The position numbers were made by a program, and so were the translations under genes. A stretch of 51,418 bases of DNA from Rhodospirillales bacterium (GTDB lineage Bacteria; Pseudomonadota; Alphaproteobacteria; Rhodospirillales; Defluviicoccaceae), in the NCBI GenBank assembly GCA_007694935.1, contig REES01000034.1:1-51418 (forward strand). Reading direction: 5' to 3'. Positions 34,213-43,791 of the stretch are shown here, piece after piece; position 1 is the stretch's first letter; every line of letters starts with the position of its first letter. A model generated the notes under the pieces. The model searched no databases. It had not been told where the DNA came from and saw nothing but the letters and a program-made list of their open reading frames with translations.

Positions 34213-36969
34213 GTGGCGGTGATCGGCCTGGGTCCCCTCTCTTTTGCGGTGCCGCTGGCCCTCGCCGGCTTGCTGGCCCTGCCGGCCTTGTGGTGGTTGC
34301 TCCGGGCGGTACCGCCGCGGCCGAGACAGGTTCGGTTCCCGCCGCTACGCGTGCTTCTCGGCCTGTCATCGCCGGATCACAGCGTGGAGCGGACGCCGCC
34401 TTGGTTGCTCGCCCTCCGGCTTGTCGCCGTACTCTGTCTGGTTCTGGGTGCGGCCCACCCGCTTTGGAATGCCGGCGGTCCCCTGCCCGGCACAGGTCCG
34501 ATTGTGCTGGTAGTGGACGACGGCTGGGCTGCGGGTGCGGATTGGCCGTCACGCCAGCGCATGATGGCCGAACTGACGGGTCGGGCCGAGCGGGAGGGGC
34601 GGCGCGTGGTCCTGGTCAGCACGGCGCCCGCTCCTGGCCGGAGCGATCCACCGCCGCCGCGACTGATGGATGCCTCGGAAGCCCGTGACCGGATCACCCA
34701 ACTCGCGCCGAAGCCATGGGAGACACGCCGGGACGCGGCGGTGGAGGCGCTGAGGGGGTTTCCCGGCTTGGCGGCAGCCCCGCCCGCAGCGATCTACTGG
34801 CTGAGCGACGGCCTTGGCCAAGCCGAGGGACGGTCGGTCGGGGCACTGGCGCAGACCCTGCGGCCGCTCGGTTCGATCGAGGTGCGGGTCCCCGAGCCAA
34901 GCGCGAGCGCCACGATCGTGCGACCGCCCGAGGTGGCGGGCGATACCCTGCATGTCATCGTCCAGCAGGCGAGCCCCGTTGCCGCGGAACCGATCATCCA
35001 CGCCATCGGGGAGGATGGCCGCATCGTCGGCCATGCGCTGGCTCGCCCGATCACGGGTGAACGGACGGCCCAGGCGGCATTGACCCTGCCGGCCGAGCTT
35101 CGCAACCGACTGGCCCGGATCGAGCTGGCGTCCTCGGACCGGACCGCCGGTTCCGTGGTGCTGCTGGACCATCGATGGCAGCGCCGGCCGGTCGGCATCG
35201 CGGCGCCGCGTGCCGTCGGCGGCGAGGTGCCTTTACTGAGCGAAATCCATTACTTGGAACGGGCACTCGAGGGCGAGCGTGAAGTCCGGCGGGGCGAGGT
35301 CGCCGATCTGCTCGGCCGGGAGCTGGCGGCTCTGGTGTTGACGGACGAGAGCCCGGTGGATGGCGATGTGCGCCAGCGGATCGAGCGATGGGTCACCGAA
35401 GGGGGAATTCTGGTGCGCTTCGCGGGCCCCCGGCTGGCCGCCGCCGGCGGGCGGGACGATGCCCTGCTGCCCGTGCCGTTGCGGCCGGGAGACCGGGTTC
35501 TCGGCGGGGCGCTGGCTTGGCGGGAGCCGGCGAAGTTCGCCCCGTTCCCGACCTGGAGCCCGTTCGTTGGACTGGAGTTGCCGGCGGATGTGGAGGTCTA
35601 CCGACAGGTGCTGGCCGAGCCCGGCATGAACGGGCAAGCCCAAACCTGGGCTGAACTCGATGACGGCACACCGCTGGTGACGGCGCGTGGACAGGGTGAC
35701 GGCTGGTTGGTGCTGTTTCACGTCAGTGCCGGCCCGGACGGATCGTCGTTGCCGCTGTCGGGGCTGTTCATGCAGATGCTGGAGCGGATCGTCGGCCTCG
35801 GCCGCGGCGTCTCTGAGGTCAGGACCGACGCACCACCGCTGGCGCCGATCCGGGTGCTGGACGGATTCGGCAATCTGGGTCCCGCGCCGTCGACGGCGCG
35901 CCCGATACCGGCCGAGGTGTTCGGGCAGAATGTGGCCGGACCGTTGCATCCGCCGGGCCTTTACGGATCGGAAGGCCATGTCCGGGCGCTCAATCTTTCC
36001 GAAACGCTGCCGCATCCAGAACCGATCGGCCCCATGCCCGGCGGAATCTCGGTGGCCGGCTACGGGCCGACGCCGGAGATCGATTTCCGGCCCTGGCTGC
36101 TGGGGCTGGCTCTGGCCCTGGTCCTGATCGACCTGGCCGCCAGCTTGGCCCTCCGCGGCCTGCTGCCACGCGGCATGATCGCCAGGCCGCGCCGGATTGC
36201 CGGCGCCATGGTTGCCGCTGCGTTGACGTTGGCGACCGTCCCCGCTTGGGCGCAGCAGGTGGTGGCCGACGGCTCGGCGATGCCGCAAACCCTGGTCACC
36301 AGCTTGGCCTATCTGCGAACCGGCAATGCCGAACTGGACGCGGTAAGCCGGGTTGGCTTGCGCGGTCTGTCGCTGGTCGTCAACCGGCGAACCGCGGTCG
36401 AGTTGGCTGACCCGGTCGGCGTCGATCCGGCAACCGACGAGCTCGCTTTCTTTCCGTTGGTCTATTGGCCGGCTGGCCCGACCGCGCCGATGCCGTCGGA
36501 AGCGGCCATGCGCAACCTGCGGGCCTACATGGCGGGCGGCGGCACGGTGGTCATCGACACCGGCGCGGCGGGCGGTGGTGCCGGACAAGGGCTCGACTTG
36601 AGGCAGCTTGCGCAGGCGCTGGACCTGCCGCCGCTGGTGCCGGTTTATGAGGACCACGTGCTAGGCCGGGCCTACTACCTGCTCGCACGGTTTCCGGGGC
36701 GCTTCGCGGACGGCACGGTGTGGGTGGAGCGCACCGGGGAGCACGTTCACGATGGGGTTTCCAGGATCATTGCCGGCAGCAACGACTGGGCCTCGGCCTG
36801 GGCCCTCGACGATGAGTTGCGGCCCCTGTTTCCCGTGATCCCCGGAGGGGAACGGCAGCGGGAGCTGGCCTATCGCTTCGGTATCAATTTGGTGATGTAC
36901 GTCCTGACCGGCAGCTACAAGTCGGATCAGGTGCACTTGCCGGCCATCATGGAGAGGCTGCGTCGATGA
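34213..36969 (+). CDS. DUF4159 protein with BatA-like N terminus
   Basis: 918-residue membrane protein. The N-terminal part resembles the BatA/aerotolerance regulator N domain: two hydrophobic helices around P-L-S-F-A-V-P-L-A-L-A-G-L and a second near residue 65. A long periplasmic or cytosolic middle, another helix pair near 625-690 and a C-terminal DUF4159 domain (about 690-915) follow. The GTG at 34213 follows the DUF58 stop by one base. ATGA overlap couples it to the next gene. Function is unknown beyond co-occurrence with MoxR and DUF58. Confidence 0.85.
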   Translation: MAVIGLGPLSFAVPLALAGLLALPALWWLLRAVPPRPRQVRFPPLRVLLGLSSPDHSVERTPPWLLALRLVAVLCLVLGAAHPLWNAGGPLPGTGPIVLVVDDGWAAGADWPSRQRMMAELTGRAEREGRRVVLVSTAPAPGRSDPPPPRLMDASEARDRITQLAPKPWETRRDAAVEALRGFPGLAAAPPAAIYWLSDGLGQAEGRSVGALAQTLRPLGSIEVRVPEPSASATIVRPPEVAGDTLHVIVQQASPVAAEPIIHAIGEDGRIVGHALARPITGERTAQAALTLPAELRNRLARIELASSDRTAGSVVLLDHRWQRRPVGIAAPRAVGGEVPLLSEIHYLERALEGEREVRRGEVADLLGRELAALVLTDESPVDGDVRQRIERWVTEGGILVRFAGPRLAAAGGRDDALLPVPLRPGDRVLGGALAWREPAKFAPFPTWSPFVGLELPADVEVYRQVLAEPGMNGQAQTWAELDDGTPLVTARGQGDGWLVLFHVSAGPDGSSLPLSGLFMQMLERIVGLGRGVSEVRTDAPPLAPIRVLDGFGNLGPAPSTARPIPAEVFGQNVAGPLHPPGLYGSEGHVRALNLSETLPHPEPIGPMPGGISVAGYGPTPEIDFRPWLLGLALALVLIDLAASLALRGLLPRGMIARPRRIAGAMVAAALTLATVPAWAQQVVADGSAMPQTLVTSLAYLRTGNAELDAVSRVGLRGLSLVVNRRTAVELADPVGVDPATDELAFFPLVYWPAGPTAPMPSEAAMRNLRAYMAGGGTVVIDTGAAGGGAGQGLDLRQLAQALDLPPLVPVYEDHVLGRAYYLLARFPGRFADGTVWVERTGEHVHDGVSRIIAGSNDWASAWALDDELRPLFPVIPGGERQRELAYRFGINLVMYVLTGSYKSDQVHLPAIMERLRR

Positions 36970-39065
36970 TGGCCGACTTGGACATCACCCTGGCGCCGCT
37001 GGTACCATGGCCGTTGCTGATCCTGGCCGGCGTGATCGCGGCAATCCTGGTCGGGATCGCTGCCACGCGCCGGGGGCGTGGCGTGTGGCTCCGCGCCGGT
37101 GCTCTCGGCCTGTTGATCGCGAGCCTGGTCAACCCGAGCGTGGTTCGCAAGGACACCGTCTCGCAACCTGACGTCGCGGTGGTGATCGTCGACGAGTCGC
37201 CGAGCCAGGGACTGGGTAATCGTCGGGCACAGACCCTCGCGGCACGTCGTCACCTCGAAGACCGCCTGGGCCATCTCGACGACTTGGAGGTGAAGGTCGC
37301 CGAGGTGGGGGCCGACCCTGCCGGAGCGGAGGGGACGCGGCTGTTCACCGGCCTTGAACGCGCCTTGACGCCGGATGTGGCGGAACGCTTGGCCGGGGTG
37401 GTGATGATCACGGACGGCCAGGTTCACGACGTGCCGGATGGTCCCTTGCGGCTGCCGGCAGGAGCACCGTTGCACGTTCTGCTGACCGGGGACCGCAACG
37501 AACGCGACCGCCGGCTGGTGGTGGAACACGCCCCCGCCTACGGCTTGATCGGTGCGCCCGTGGACGTGACCTTCCGGGTGGAGGATGTGCCTGCACCTGG
37601 CGAGCCACGATCGGCGCGGGTGCGGATCAGCGTCGACGGGATGGAGGATACGGTGCTTCCGGTGCCGGTCGGCACCTCCGTGACCCACGCCATCATGATC
37701 GACCACGCCGGGTCGACGGTGCTGGAACTGGAAGCAGAAGCGCTTCCGGGCGAAATCTCCCCCGTGAACAATCGTGCCTTGGTCACGGTCCACGGCGTCC
37801 GGGACCGACTGCGGGTCCTGCTGGTGTCCGGCCAGCCCCACATGGGGGAACGAACATGGCGCAATCTTCTCAAGTCGGATCCGGCGGTTGATTTGGTACA
37901 TTTCACGATCTTGCGCCCCCCGGAAAAGGATGATCCGGCACCGATCCACGAGCTGTCGTTGATCGCTTTTCCGGTTCGCGAGCTGTTCGAGGAACAGCTT
38001 GACAACTTCGACCTTGTCGTCTTCGATCGCTACGTCGTGCGTAATGTCCTTCCATGGCATTACCTCGAACGCACGGTGGAATACGTGCGTGATGGCGGCG
38101 CCATCCTGCTGGCGAACGGACCGGAATTTGCCGGCTTCAACAGCCTCTACAGAACGCCACTCGGTCGGGTGATGCCGGCTTTGCCATCGGGGCGCCTGAT
38201 CGAACAGGCTTACCGCCCGCGCGTGACCGGCCTGGGCCGGCGCCATCCCGTCACCGCGGCGCTGCCCGGGGAGGAGGTTGTCGGCGACGCCGATGACCAC
38301 GTTCGGCGCAGCGACCGGCCGGAGTGGGGGCCCTGGTTCCGGATCGTTGAGACCGAGGTGCGCGGGGGGCATGTCCTGATGGAGGGTGCGGACCAGCGGC
38401 CGCTCCTGGTCGTGGATCGTGTCGGCGACGGCCGGATCGCCCAGCTGCTGAGCGATCATGTCTGGCTGTGGGCCCGCGGCTACGATGGCGGCGGGCCGCA
38501 TGCCGAGCTGATCCGTCGCCTTGCGCACTGGCTGATGAAGGAACCGGAGCTGGAGGAAGAGCGATTGACCGCCCGGATCGAAGACGGTCGGCTGCTGGTG
38601 ACGCGCCGGAGCCTCGGCCGGGACCCCCTCGATTTGACGGTCACCGCTCCGGACGGGACGGAGCAACGCCTGCAGGTGGTGCCGGCTGGCGACGGGGTTG
38701 CCCGCGCAGAGGCGATTGCCGAAGCCTTTGGGCTTTACCGGGTGAGCGACGATCGGCAGACCGTGGTGGTCGCGGCAGGGCCGTCGGACCCGCTGGAGTT
38801 CCGGGACCTGGTGGCGACGTCGGAACACCTTGCCGGCAGCGTGCGCTCCGCCGGTGGCGGCTTGGTCTGGCTTGAAGACGGCCTGCCGGAACTCAGGCGC
38901 GTATCGCCGGAACGCACCGCCGCCGGCCGTGGCTGGTTGGGGTTTCAGCGCACCGAAGCCACCGTGGTGACCGGGATCAAGACCGTTTCGCTGCTGCCAC
39001 CGCTGCTGGCGCTTACGCTCGCCCTCGCCGCACTGGCCGGCGCCTGGTGGCGAGAGGGGCGCTAG
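36966..39065 (+). CDS. Membrane protein with VWA-like site, last gene of MoxR set
   Basis: 699 residues with two N-terminal membrane helices (about 12-30 and 38-55) and one at the C terminus (about 672-692). Just after the first helices comes V-V-I-V-D-E-S-P-S-Q, which fits the D-x-S-x-S metal-ion site of von Willebrand A domains. Homologues are often labelled glutamine amidotransferase-like because of a flavodoxin-type middle region (about 280-510). The ATG overlaps the DUF4159 stop. Probably exposed to the periplasm and part of a MoxR-associated envelope complex. Confidence 0.8.
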   Translation: MMADLDITLAPLVPWPLLILAGVIAAILVGIAATRRGRGVWLRAGALGLLIASLVNPSVVRKDTVSQPDVAVVIVDESPSQGLGNRRAQTLAARRHLEDRLGHLDDLEVKVAEVGADPAGAEGTRLFTGLERALTPDVAERLAGVVMITDGQVHDVPDGPLRLPAGAPLHVLLTGDRNERDRRLVVEHAPAYGLIGAPVDVTFRVEDVPAPGEPRSARVRISVDGMEDTVLPVPVGTSVTHAIMIDHAGSTVLELEAEALPGEISPVNNRALVTVHGVRDRLRVLLVSGQPHMGERTWRNLLKSDPAVDLVHFTILRPPEKDDPAPIHELSLIAFPVRELFEEQLDNFDLVVFDRYVVRNVLPWHYLERTVEYVRDGGAILLANGPEFAGFNSLYRTPLGRVMPALPSGRLIEQAYRPRVTGLGRRHPVTAALPGEEVVGDADDHVRRSDRPEWGPWFRIVETEVRGGHVLMEGADQRPLLVVDRVGDGRIAQLLSDHVWLWARGYDGGGPHAELIRRLAHWLMKEPELEEERLTARIEDGRLLVTRRSLGRDPLDLTVTAPDGTEQRLQVVPAGDGVARAEAIAEAFGLYRVSDDRQTVVVAAGPSDPLEFRDLVATSEHLAGSVRSAGGGLVWLEDGLPELRRVSPERTAAGRGWLGFQRTEATVVTGIKTVSLLPPLLALTLALAALAGAWWREGR

Positions 39066-39131
39066 CACGGCCGCGAACGGTTGCGCGTCGCTTGACCGCA
39101 TCACGGTGCGGGATTATGTGACGGGACCGGT

Positions 39132-39209
39132 GGCGGGAGTAGCTCAGTTGGTCAGAGCACCTGGTTGTGGTCCAGGGGGTCGTGGGTTCAAGTCCCATCT
39201 CTCGCCCCA
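39132..39209 (+). tRNA. tRNA-His (anticodon GTG)
   Basis: Full cloverleaf: 7-bp acceptor stem GCGGGAG/CTCTCGC (one G-U pair), D arm GCTC/GAGC, anticodon stem CCTGG/CCAGG with loop TTGTGGT (anticodon 39167-39169), and T arm GTGGG/CCCAT with TTCAAGT. The extra 5' G at 39132 facing C73 is the histidine identity element. CCA is encoded. It stands between the MoxR set and the Calvin-cycle operon. Confidence 0.95.
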
Positions 39210-39623
39210 CTTGTAACTTGACCGGAGCGTCGTCGTGTAAGCTGCGAGGCGTGGTGGAGCTTGCGGCTGCGTTACCGGCCTGGGCTGAAGCGTTGGTGCA
39301 TCGCGCGCCGCCTGCACGCGATGACGATTCGCCGTAGCGGACGGTGGGAGACTGCCATCCGCCTCGGGCTTGGGTCGGGTCCGTATCATTGGGCCTTGGG
39401 GTTGTTACCGGTTTGCCGGTCTTTCCGGGCTTACCCCCGGCGAGGGTTTTCAAAATCCCGTTCAGCCTGTATTGATGTCATCAAGAGTAGACGCCGCGTT
39501 GCGCAACCGGTTCACCTGCCCGCCACGGTGGTGGAAAGCGGGCTGGCCCCGACAAAGCCGCAGGCGTTGCCGCGTGCCGTACGGGCAGGCTGAGCCGCCC
39601 ACGGAGCGGAGACCGGAACGAAC
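39210..39623. promoter_or_regulatory. Leader region of the Calvin-cycle operon with palindromes
   Basis: This 414-base gap has no convincing gene. About 140 bases before phosphoribulokinase is TTGATG-T-CATCAA (39472-39484), a perfect dyad that fits the T-N11-A rule for LysR-type regulators such as CbbR. A second perfect palindrome, GTTGCGCAAC, is at 39498-39507. A small hairpin ACCGG-TTTG-CCGGT followed by CTTT (39407-39424) may end the tRNA transcript. The regulator assignment is inference, since no cbbR gene is in the window. Confidence 0.4.
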
Positions 39624-40595
39624 ATGGATCACGTGGTAAGCCAAGGCATCCGGCCGGTGATCATTGGACTCGTCGGCGACTCCGGAGCCGGCAAGACCAC
39701 CATGGCGGCCGGACTGGCGGATGCCTTGGGCCGGGAGCGCACCCTGGTCATCTGCACCGACGACTATCATCGGCAGTCCCGGGTCGAACGCGCCCGACTC
39801 GGGGTCACCCCCCATGATCCCGCCCACAACTACATGGACATCCTGGAACAGCACCTCGATCTGCTGCGCTCGGGGGAGCCGGTGTTGAAGCCGGTCTACA
39901 ACCATCGGGGCGGCGTTCTGGACCCGCCGGAATACGTGGTGCCGAAGCCGTTCATCATTCTTGAGGGCCTGTTGGGCTACTCTACGGCCCGGCTGCGCGA
40001 CGCCTACGATATCAAGCTGTATCTGGAGCCTCGGGAATCCCTGCGCACGCGCTGGAAGTTCCAGCGCGACATCACTCTTGGCGCCTACACGGTGGAGCAG
40101 GTGATGGCAGCGCTGGAGCGGCTGAATGCCGACAGCCGGCGCTTCGTCATCCCGCAGCGGAGCTATGCCGACATGGTGGTGAGCTTCTATCCGCCGGACG
40201 AGGTGCCGGAGGAAAGCGGAGCCCGCCTCAATGTGGTGCATATCCTGCGCCCGACGCTTCCCTACCTCGACCTGACGCCGGTGATCGAGGCAGGCCAGGG
40301 ACACTTCGTCCTCGAACTCGCACGGGATGTCGACCGCCGGCCGGTGGACGCGCTGCACATCATGGGGGCGTTGGACGAGCCCGAAGCGACGGCGATGGAG
40401 GCGGCCTTGCAGCGGCTTATTCCGGCGCCGGGCCCGTCCGCGGGTGGCCTTGGCATGTATATGGATGGGGACGGCAGGCCCTGCAGGAGTCATCCGCTGG
40501 CCCTGTCGCAGCTTCTCATCACCCACTACCTGTTGAATGCCGCGGTGTCGCACCTGGTTCCGGCCGGCTTGACTGCCGGACACAATGTCCGGTGA
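39624..40595 (+). CDS. cbbP: Phosphoribulokinase
   Basis: 323-residue kinase making ribulose 1,5-bisphosphate, the RuBisCO substrate. The P-loop G-D-S-G-A-G-K-T is at 18-25, followed by C-T-D-D-Y-H, the substrate region around Y-N-H-R-G-G and I-I-L-E-G-L-L-G-Y. Length and lack of a regulatory cysteine insert fit the proteobacterial form. It leads a four-gene Calvin-cycle set. The next open frame overlaps it, but the better transketolase start lies 43 bases downstream. Confidence 0.93.
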   Translation: MDHVVSQGIRPVIIGLVGDSGAGKTTMAAGLADALGRERTLVICTDDYHRQSRVERARLGVTPHDPAHNYMDILEQHLDLLRSGEPVLKPVYNHRGGVLDPPEYVVPKPFIILEGLLGYSTARLRDAYDIKLYLEPRESLRTRWKFQRDITLGAYTVEQVMAALERLNADSRRFVIPQRSYADMVVSFYPPDEVPEESGARLNVVHILRPTLPYLDLTPVIEAGQGHFVLELARDVDRRPVDALHIMGALDEPEATAMEAALQRLIPAPGPSAGGLGMYMDGDGRPCRSHPLALSQLLITHYLLNAAVSHLVPAGLTAGHNVR

Positions 40596-40638
40596 TCAGA
40601 CGCCGGAGGAGACGGCGCTGGAAAAGGAGACACAGCCG

Positions 40639-42750
40639 ATGACGTTTGCGCCGGGCAAAGCCGCAGTGGGGTCGGCCCTGCCGGCGGCCCTCAGCGAGGA
40701 ATCCGAAGCCACCCACAAGGAAATGGTGGATGCGATCCGGATGCTGGCGGCCGACGCGGTGGAGAAGGCGAAGTCGGGACATCCCGGCCTGCCGATGGGC
40801 ATGGCCAACGTCGCCGCTGTCCTCTGGACCCGGTTTCTCAAGTTTGATCCGTCGGCCACCGAGTGGGAGGACCGGGACCGGTTCATCCTGTCGGCCGGCC
40901 ACGGTTCCATGCTGCTGTATGCGCTGCTGTACCTCACCGGCTATGAGGACGTCACGATCGACGAGATCCGCAACTTTCGGCAGCTCAACTCCAAGACCCC
41001 CGGCCATCCCGAATACGGCGTGACCCGGGGCGTGGAAACCACCACCGGCCCACTCGCGCAGGGACTCGGCAACGCCGTCGGGATGGCTTTGGCGGAACGG
41101 CTGCGCAATGCCCGCTGGGGCGACGAGGTGGTCGACCACTTCACCTATTGCATTGTCGGCGACGGCTGCCTGATGGAGGGGCTGAGCCAGGAGGCGATCT
41201 CCCTCGCGGGCTTTCTCAGGCTTGCCCGGCTGATCGTGCTGTGGGACGACAACCGCATTTCGATCGACGGACCGACTTCGCTGACGACGGGGGAGAACCA
41301 TCTCGCCCGGTTCGAGGCGTGCGGCTGGGACGCAGTCACCGTCGATGGCGAGGATGCGGAGGCGGTGGCCGCCGCCATCGCCAAGGCCAAGCTTTCGGAC
41401 AAGCCGTCGCTGATCGCCTGCCGCACCACCATCGGGATGGGCGCCCCCAACAAGGGCGGCACCGCGGCCACCCATGGCGCGCCCCTGGGCAGCGACGAGG
41501 TCAACGCCACGCGCCGCAATCTTGGCTGGCCCTATCCGCCCTTCATGGTGCCGCCGCACATCCTCAACGCTTGGCGGCGCGCCGGTCAGCGCTCGGTCCC
41601 GGAGCGAGAGGCCTGGGAATCGCGCTTCGCCGCCATGGCCGAGGACAAGCGGGCGGAATTCCTCCGTACCAGCCGAGGCCGTCTCGCTCCCGGCTGGCAG
41701 ACACCGCTGAACGAGTTCAAACAGAAGCTGGCCAAGGATCAGCCGACCTGGGCGACGCGCAAGGCTTCCGGCCAAGCCCTGGAGATCCTCACCGCCAGCT
41801 TCCCGGAACTCATCGGCGGCTCCGCCGACCTTTCCGAATCGGTGTTCACCCAGACCTCGCACACTGCGGACATCGGCCCCGGGGACTATACCGGTCGCTA
41901 CATCCATTACGGCGTGCGCGAGCACGCGATGGCCGCCATCATGAACGGGATGGCGCTGCATGGTGGCTTCATCCCCTACGGCGGCACCTTCCTGGTGTTC
42001 GCCGACTACATGCGCGGTGCCATGCGCATGTCAGCGCTGATGAAGCAGCGGGTGATCTACGTGCTCACCCACGATTCCATCGGCGTCGGCGAGGATGGGC
42101 CCACCCATCATCCGTCGGAGACGCTGGCTGGCCTTCGGGTGATGCCGAACCTTCTGGTGTTCCGGCCTGCCGACGCGGTGGAGACCTTCGAGTGCTGGGT
42201 GGTGGCATTGACCGAATACGACATGCCGTCGTGCCTTGCCCTTACCCGCCAGGCGGTGCCCGCCGTCCGCAAGGAACATGAAAGCGTCAATCTCTCGGCC
42301 CGCGGCGCCTACGTGCTGGAGGAGGCCGAATGCGGCGAGCGGGAGGTGACGCTGTTCGCCACCGGCTCCGAGGTCCATGTGGCGGTGAAGGCCCGGGAGC
42401 GACTGGAGGCGGAAGGCATCGCCACCGCGGTCGTCTCGATGCCGTGCTGGAAGCTGTTCGACCTGCAATCGGAACGCTACCGGCGGGAGGTGATGGGTCC
42501 CGACTGGCCGTACTGCGTCCGCATCGCGGTGGAGGCGGCAATCTCCCCCGGCTGGGACAGGTACATCGGCGAGAACGGCATTTTCATCGGCCTCAAGGAC
42601 TTCAGCCTGTCGGCGCCGGGGCCGGTCCTGTTCGACTACTTTGGCATCACGCCGGACAATGTCGTCGCCAACGCCCGGGAGGCGGTGGCCCGCCGCCGGG
42701 TGACATGCCGGCGCCCGGCGCAGCGAATCGGTATCGATGTCGTTGGCTGA
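40639..42750 (+). CDS. cbbT: Transketolase
   Basis: 703-residue thiamine-diphosphate enzyme of the Calvin and pentose phosphate pathways. Motifs include S-G-H-P-G-L-P-M-G, G-D-G-C-L-M-E-G (cofactor binding), T-H-D-S-I-G-V-G-E-D-G-P-T-H and the C-terminal transketolase domain. The ATG at 40639 is chosen for its AAGGAG nine bases upstream; a longer start at 40585 overlaps the kinase gene and has no clear site. The aldolase follows 12 bases after the stop. Confidence 0.95.
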   Translation: MTFAPGKAAVGSALPAALSEESEATHKEMVDAIRMLAADAVEKAKSGHPGLPMGMANVAAVLWTRFLKFDPSATEWEDRDRFILSAGHGSMLLYALLYLTGYEDVTIDEIRNFRQLNSKTPGHPEYGVTRGVETTTGPLAQGLGNAVGMALAERLRNARWGDEVVDHFTYCIVGDGCLMEGLSQEAISLAGFLRLARLIVLWDDNRISIDGPTSLTTGENHLARFEACGWDAVTVDGEDAEAVAAAIAKAKLSDKPSLIACRTTIGMGAPNKGGTAATHGAPLGSDEVNATRRNLGWPYPPFMVPPHILNAWRRAGQRSVPEREAWESRFAAMAEDKRAEFLRTSRGRLAPGWQTPLNEFKQKLAKDQPTWATRKASGQALEILTASFPELIGGSADLSESVFTQTSHTADIGPGDYTGRYIHYGVREHAMAAIMNGMALHGGFIPYGGTFLVFADYMRGAMRMSALMKQRVIYVLTHDSIGVGEDGPTHHPSETLAGLRVMPNLLVFRPADAVETFECWVVALTEYDMPSCLALTRQAVPAVRKEHESVNLSARGAYVLEEAECGEREVTLFATGSEVHVAVKARERLEAEGIATAVVSMPCWKLFDLQSERYRREVMGPDWPYCVRIAVEAAISPGWDRYIGENGIFIGLKDFSLSAPGPVLFDYFGITPDNVVANAREAVARRRVTCRRPAQRIGIDVVG

Positions 42751-42762
42751 AGAGGAAACGTC

Positions 42763-43776
42763 ATGACCTGGGCAGAAATGGAAGAAACCGCACAAGCATT
42801 GGTGGCCGAAGGCCGAGGCATTCTTGCAGCCGACGAAAGCACCGGCACCATCGCCAAGCGCTTGGCCTCGATCGGCGTGGAGTCGACCTTTGACACCCGT
42901 CGCGCCTATCGGGAACTGCTGTTCGCTGCGCCGGGCCTCGGCCGCTACGTCAGCGGCGTGATCCTCTACGACGAGACGATCCGCCAGCACGCTGCCGACG
43001 GAGCCCCACTGACCGAGATCCTGCGCCGCCAGCACATCGTGCCCGGCATCAAGGTCGACACCGGCGCCAAGCCGCTGGCGTTCTGTCCGGACGAGACGGT
43101 GACGGAAGGTCTCGATGGGTTGCGCGAACGGCTCGTCGACTATCGGGCGCTGGGTGCGCGGTTTGCCAAGTGGCGGGCGGTGATCCGCATCGGCGCCGAG
43201 ATGCCGACGACCACCTGCATCGCCGCCAACGCGCACGCGCTCGCCCGTTACGCGGCCCTTTGTCAGGAGGGTGGGATCGTCCCCATCGTCGAGCCCGAAG
43301 TCCTGATGGACGGCAGCCACGACATCGATACCTGCGAGACGGTGACCACCGAGGTGCTGCAACGCGTGTTCGATCAGCTCCACGCCCATCGGGTGGTGCT
43401 GGAGGCCATGCTGCTGAAGCCCAACATGGTTGTGGCCGGACGCGATTGCGATTACCAGGCCGATGTCAACGAGGTTGCCGAGCGCACCTTGCACTGCCTC
43501 CGGCGCACCGTCCCGTCGGCGGTGCCCGGCATCGTCTTCCTCTCCGGCGGCCAGACCAGCGAACAGGCGACGGCCCATCTCAATGCGATGAATGCCGGCT
43601 TCGGGCCGCATCCGTGGACACTGAGCTTCTCCTATGGTCGGGCCTTGCAGGACCAGGCGCTGAAGGCGTGGCGGGGATCGTCCGACAATGCTGAGGCGGC
43701 GCAGCAGATCCTGGTGCGCCGGTCGATGCTCAACAGCGCCGCCTGCCGTGGTGCCTATACCGGCGAGGCCGCTTAA
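42763..43776 (+). CDS. Fructose-bisphosphate aldolase, class I
   Basis: 337-residue Schiff-base aldolase. The catalytic lysine is in M-L-L-K-P-N-M (Lys 219). Other class I landmarks are I-L-A-A-D-E-S-T-G-T-I, G-I-K-V-D-T-G, F-A-K-W-R-A-V and I-V-E-P-E-V. Proteobacterial cbb operons more often carry the unrelated metal-dependent class II enzyme, so a class I gene here is notable. It can act on fructose and sedoheptulose bisphosphates in RuBP regeneration. Preceded by an AGAGGAAA ribosome site. Confidence 0.95.
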   Translation: MTWAEMEETAQALVAEGRGILAADESTGTIAKRLASIGVESTFDTRRAYRELLFAAPGLGRYVSGVILYDETIRQHAADGAPLTEILRRQHIVPGIKVDTGAKPLAFCPDETVTEGLDGLRERLVDYRALGARFAKWRAVIRIGAEMPTTTCIAANAHALARYAALCQEGGIVPIVEPEVLMDGSHDIDTCETVTTEVLQRVFDQLHAHRVVLEAMLLKPNMVVAGRDCDYQADVNEVAERTLHCLRRTVPSAVPGIVFLSGGQTSEQATAHLNAMNAGFGPHPWTLSFSYGRALQDQALKAWRGSSDNAEAAQQILVRRSMLNSAACRGAYTGEAA

Positions 43777-43791
43777 GGCGGCCGCGCAAGG

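Noticed and set aside
39132-39209. tRNA-His as an integration site of a genomic island
   Set aside because: No integrase, no repeated tRNA 3' end and no accessory genes downstream; flanks are core metabolic genes.
39472-39484. FNR box before the Calvin-cycle operon
   Set aside because: TTGAT and ATCAA are separated by three bases, not the four required by FNR; the T-N11-A pattern fits a LysR site better.
39261-39593. Open frame in the gap between tRNA-His and phosphoribulokinase
   Set aside because: Arg-rich composition, no ribosome site, no motif.
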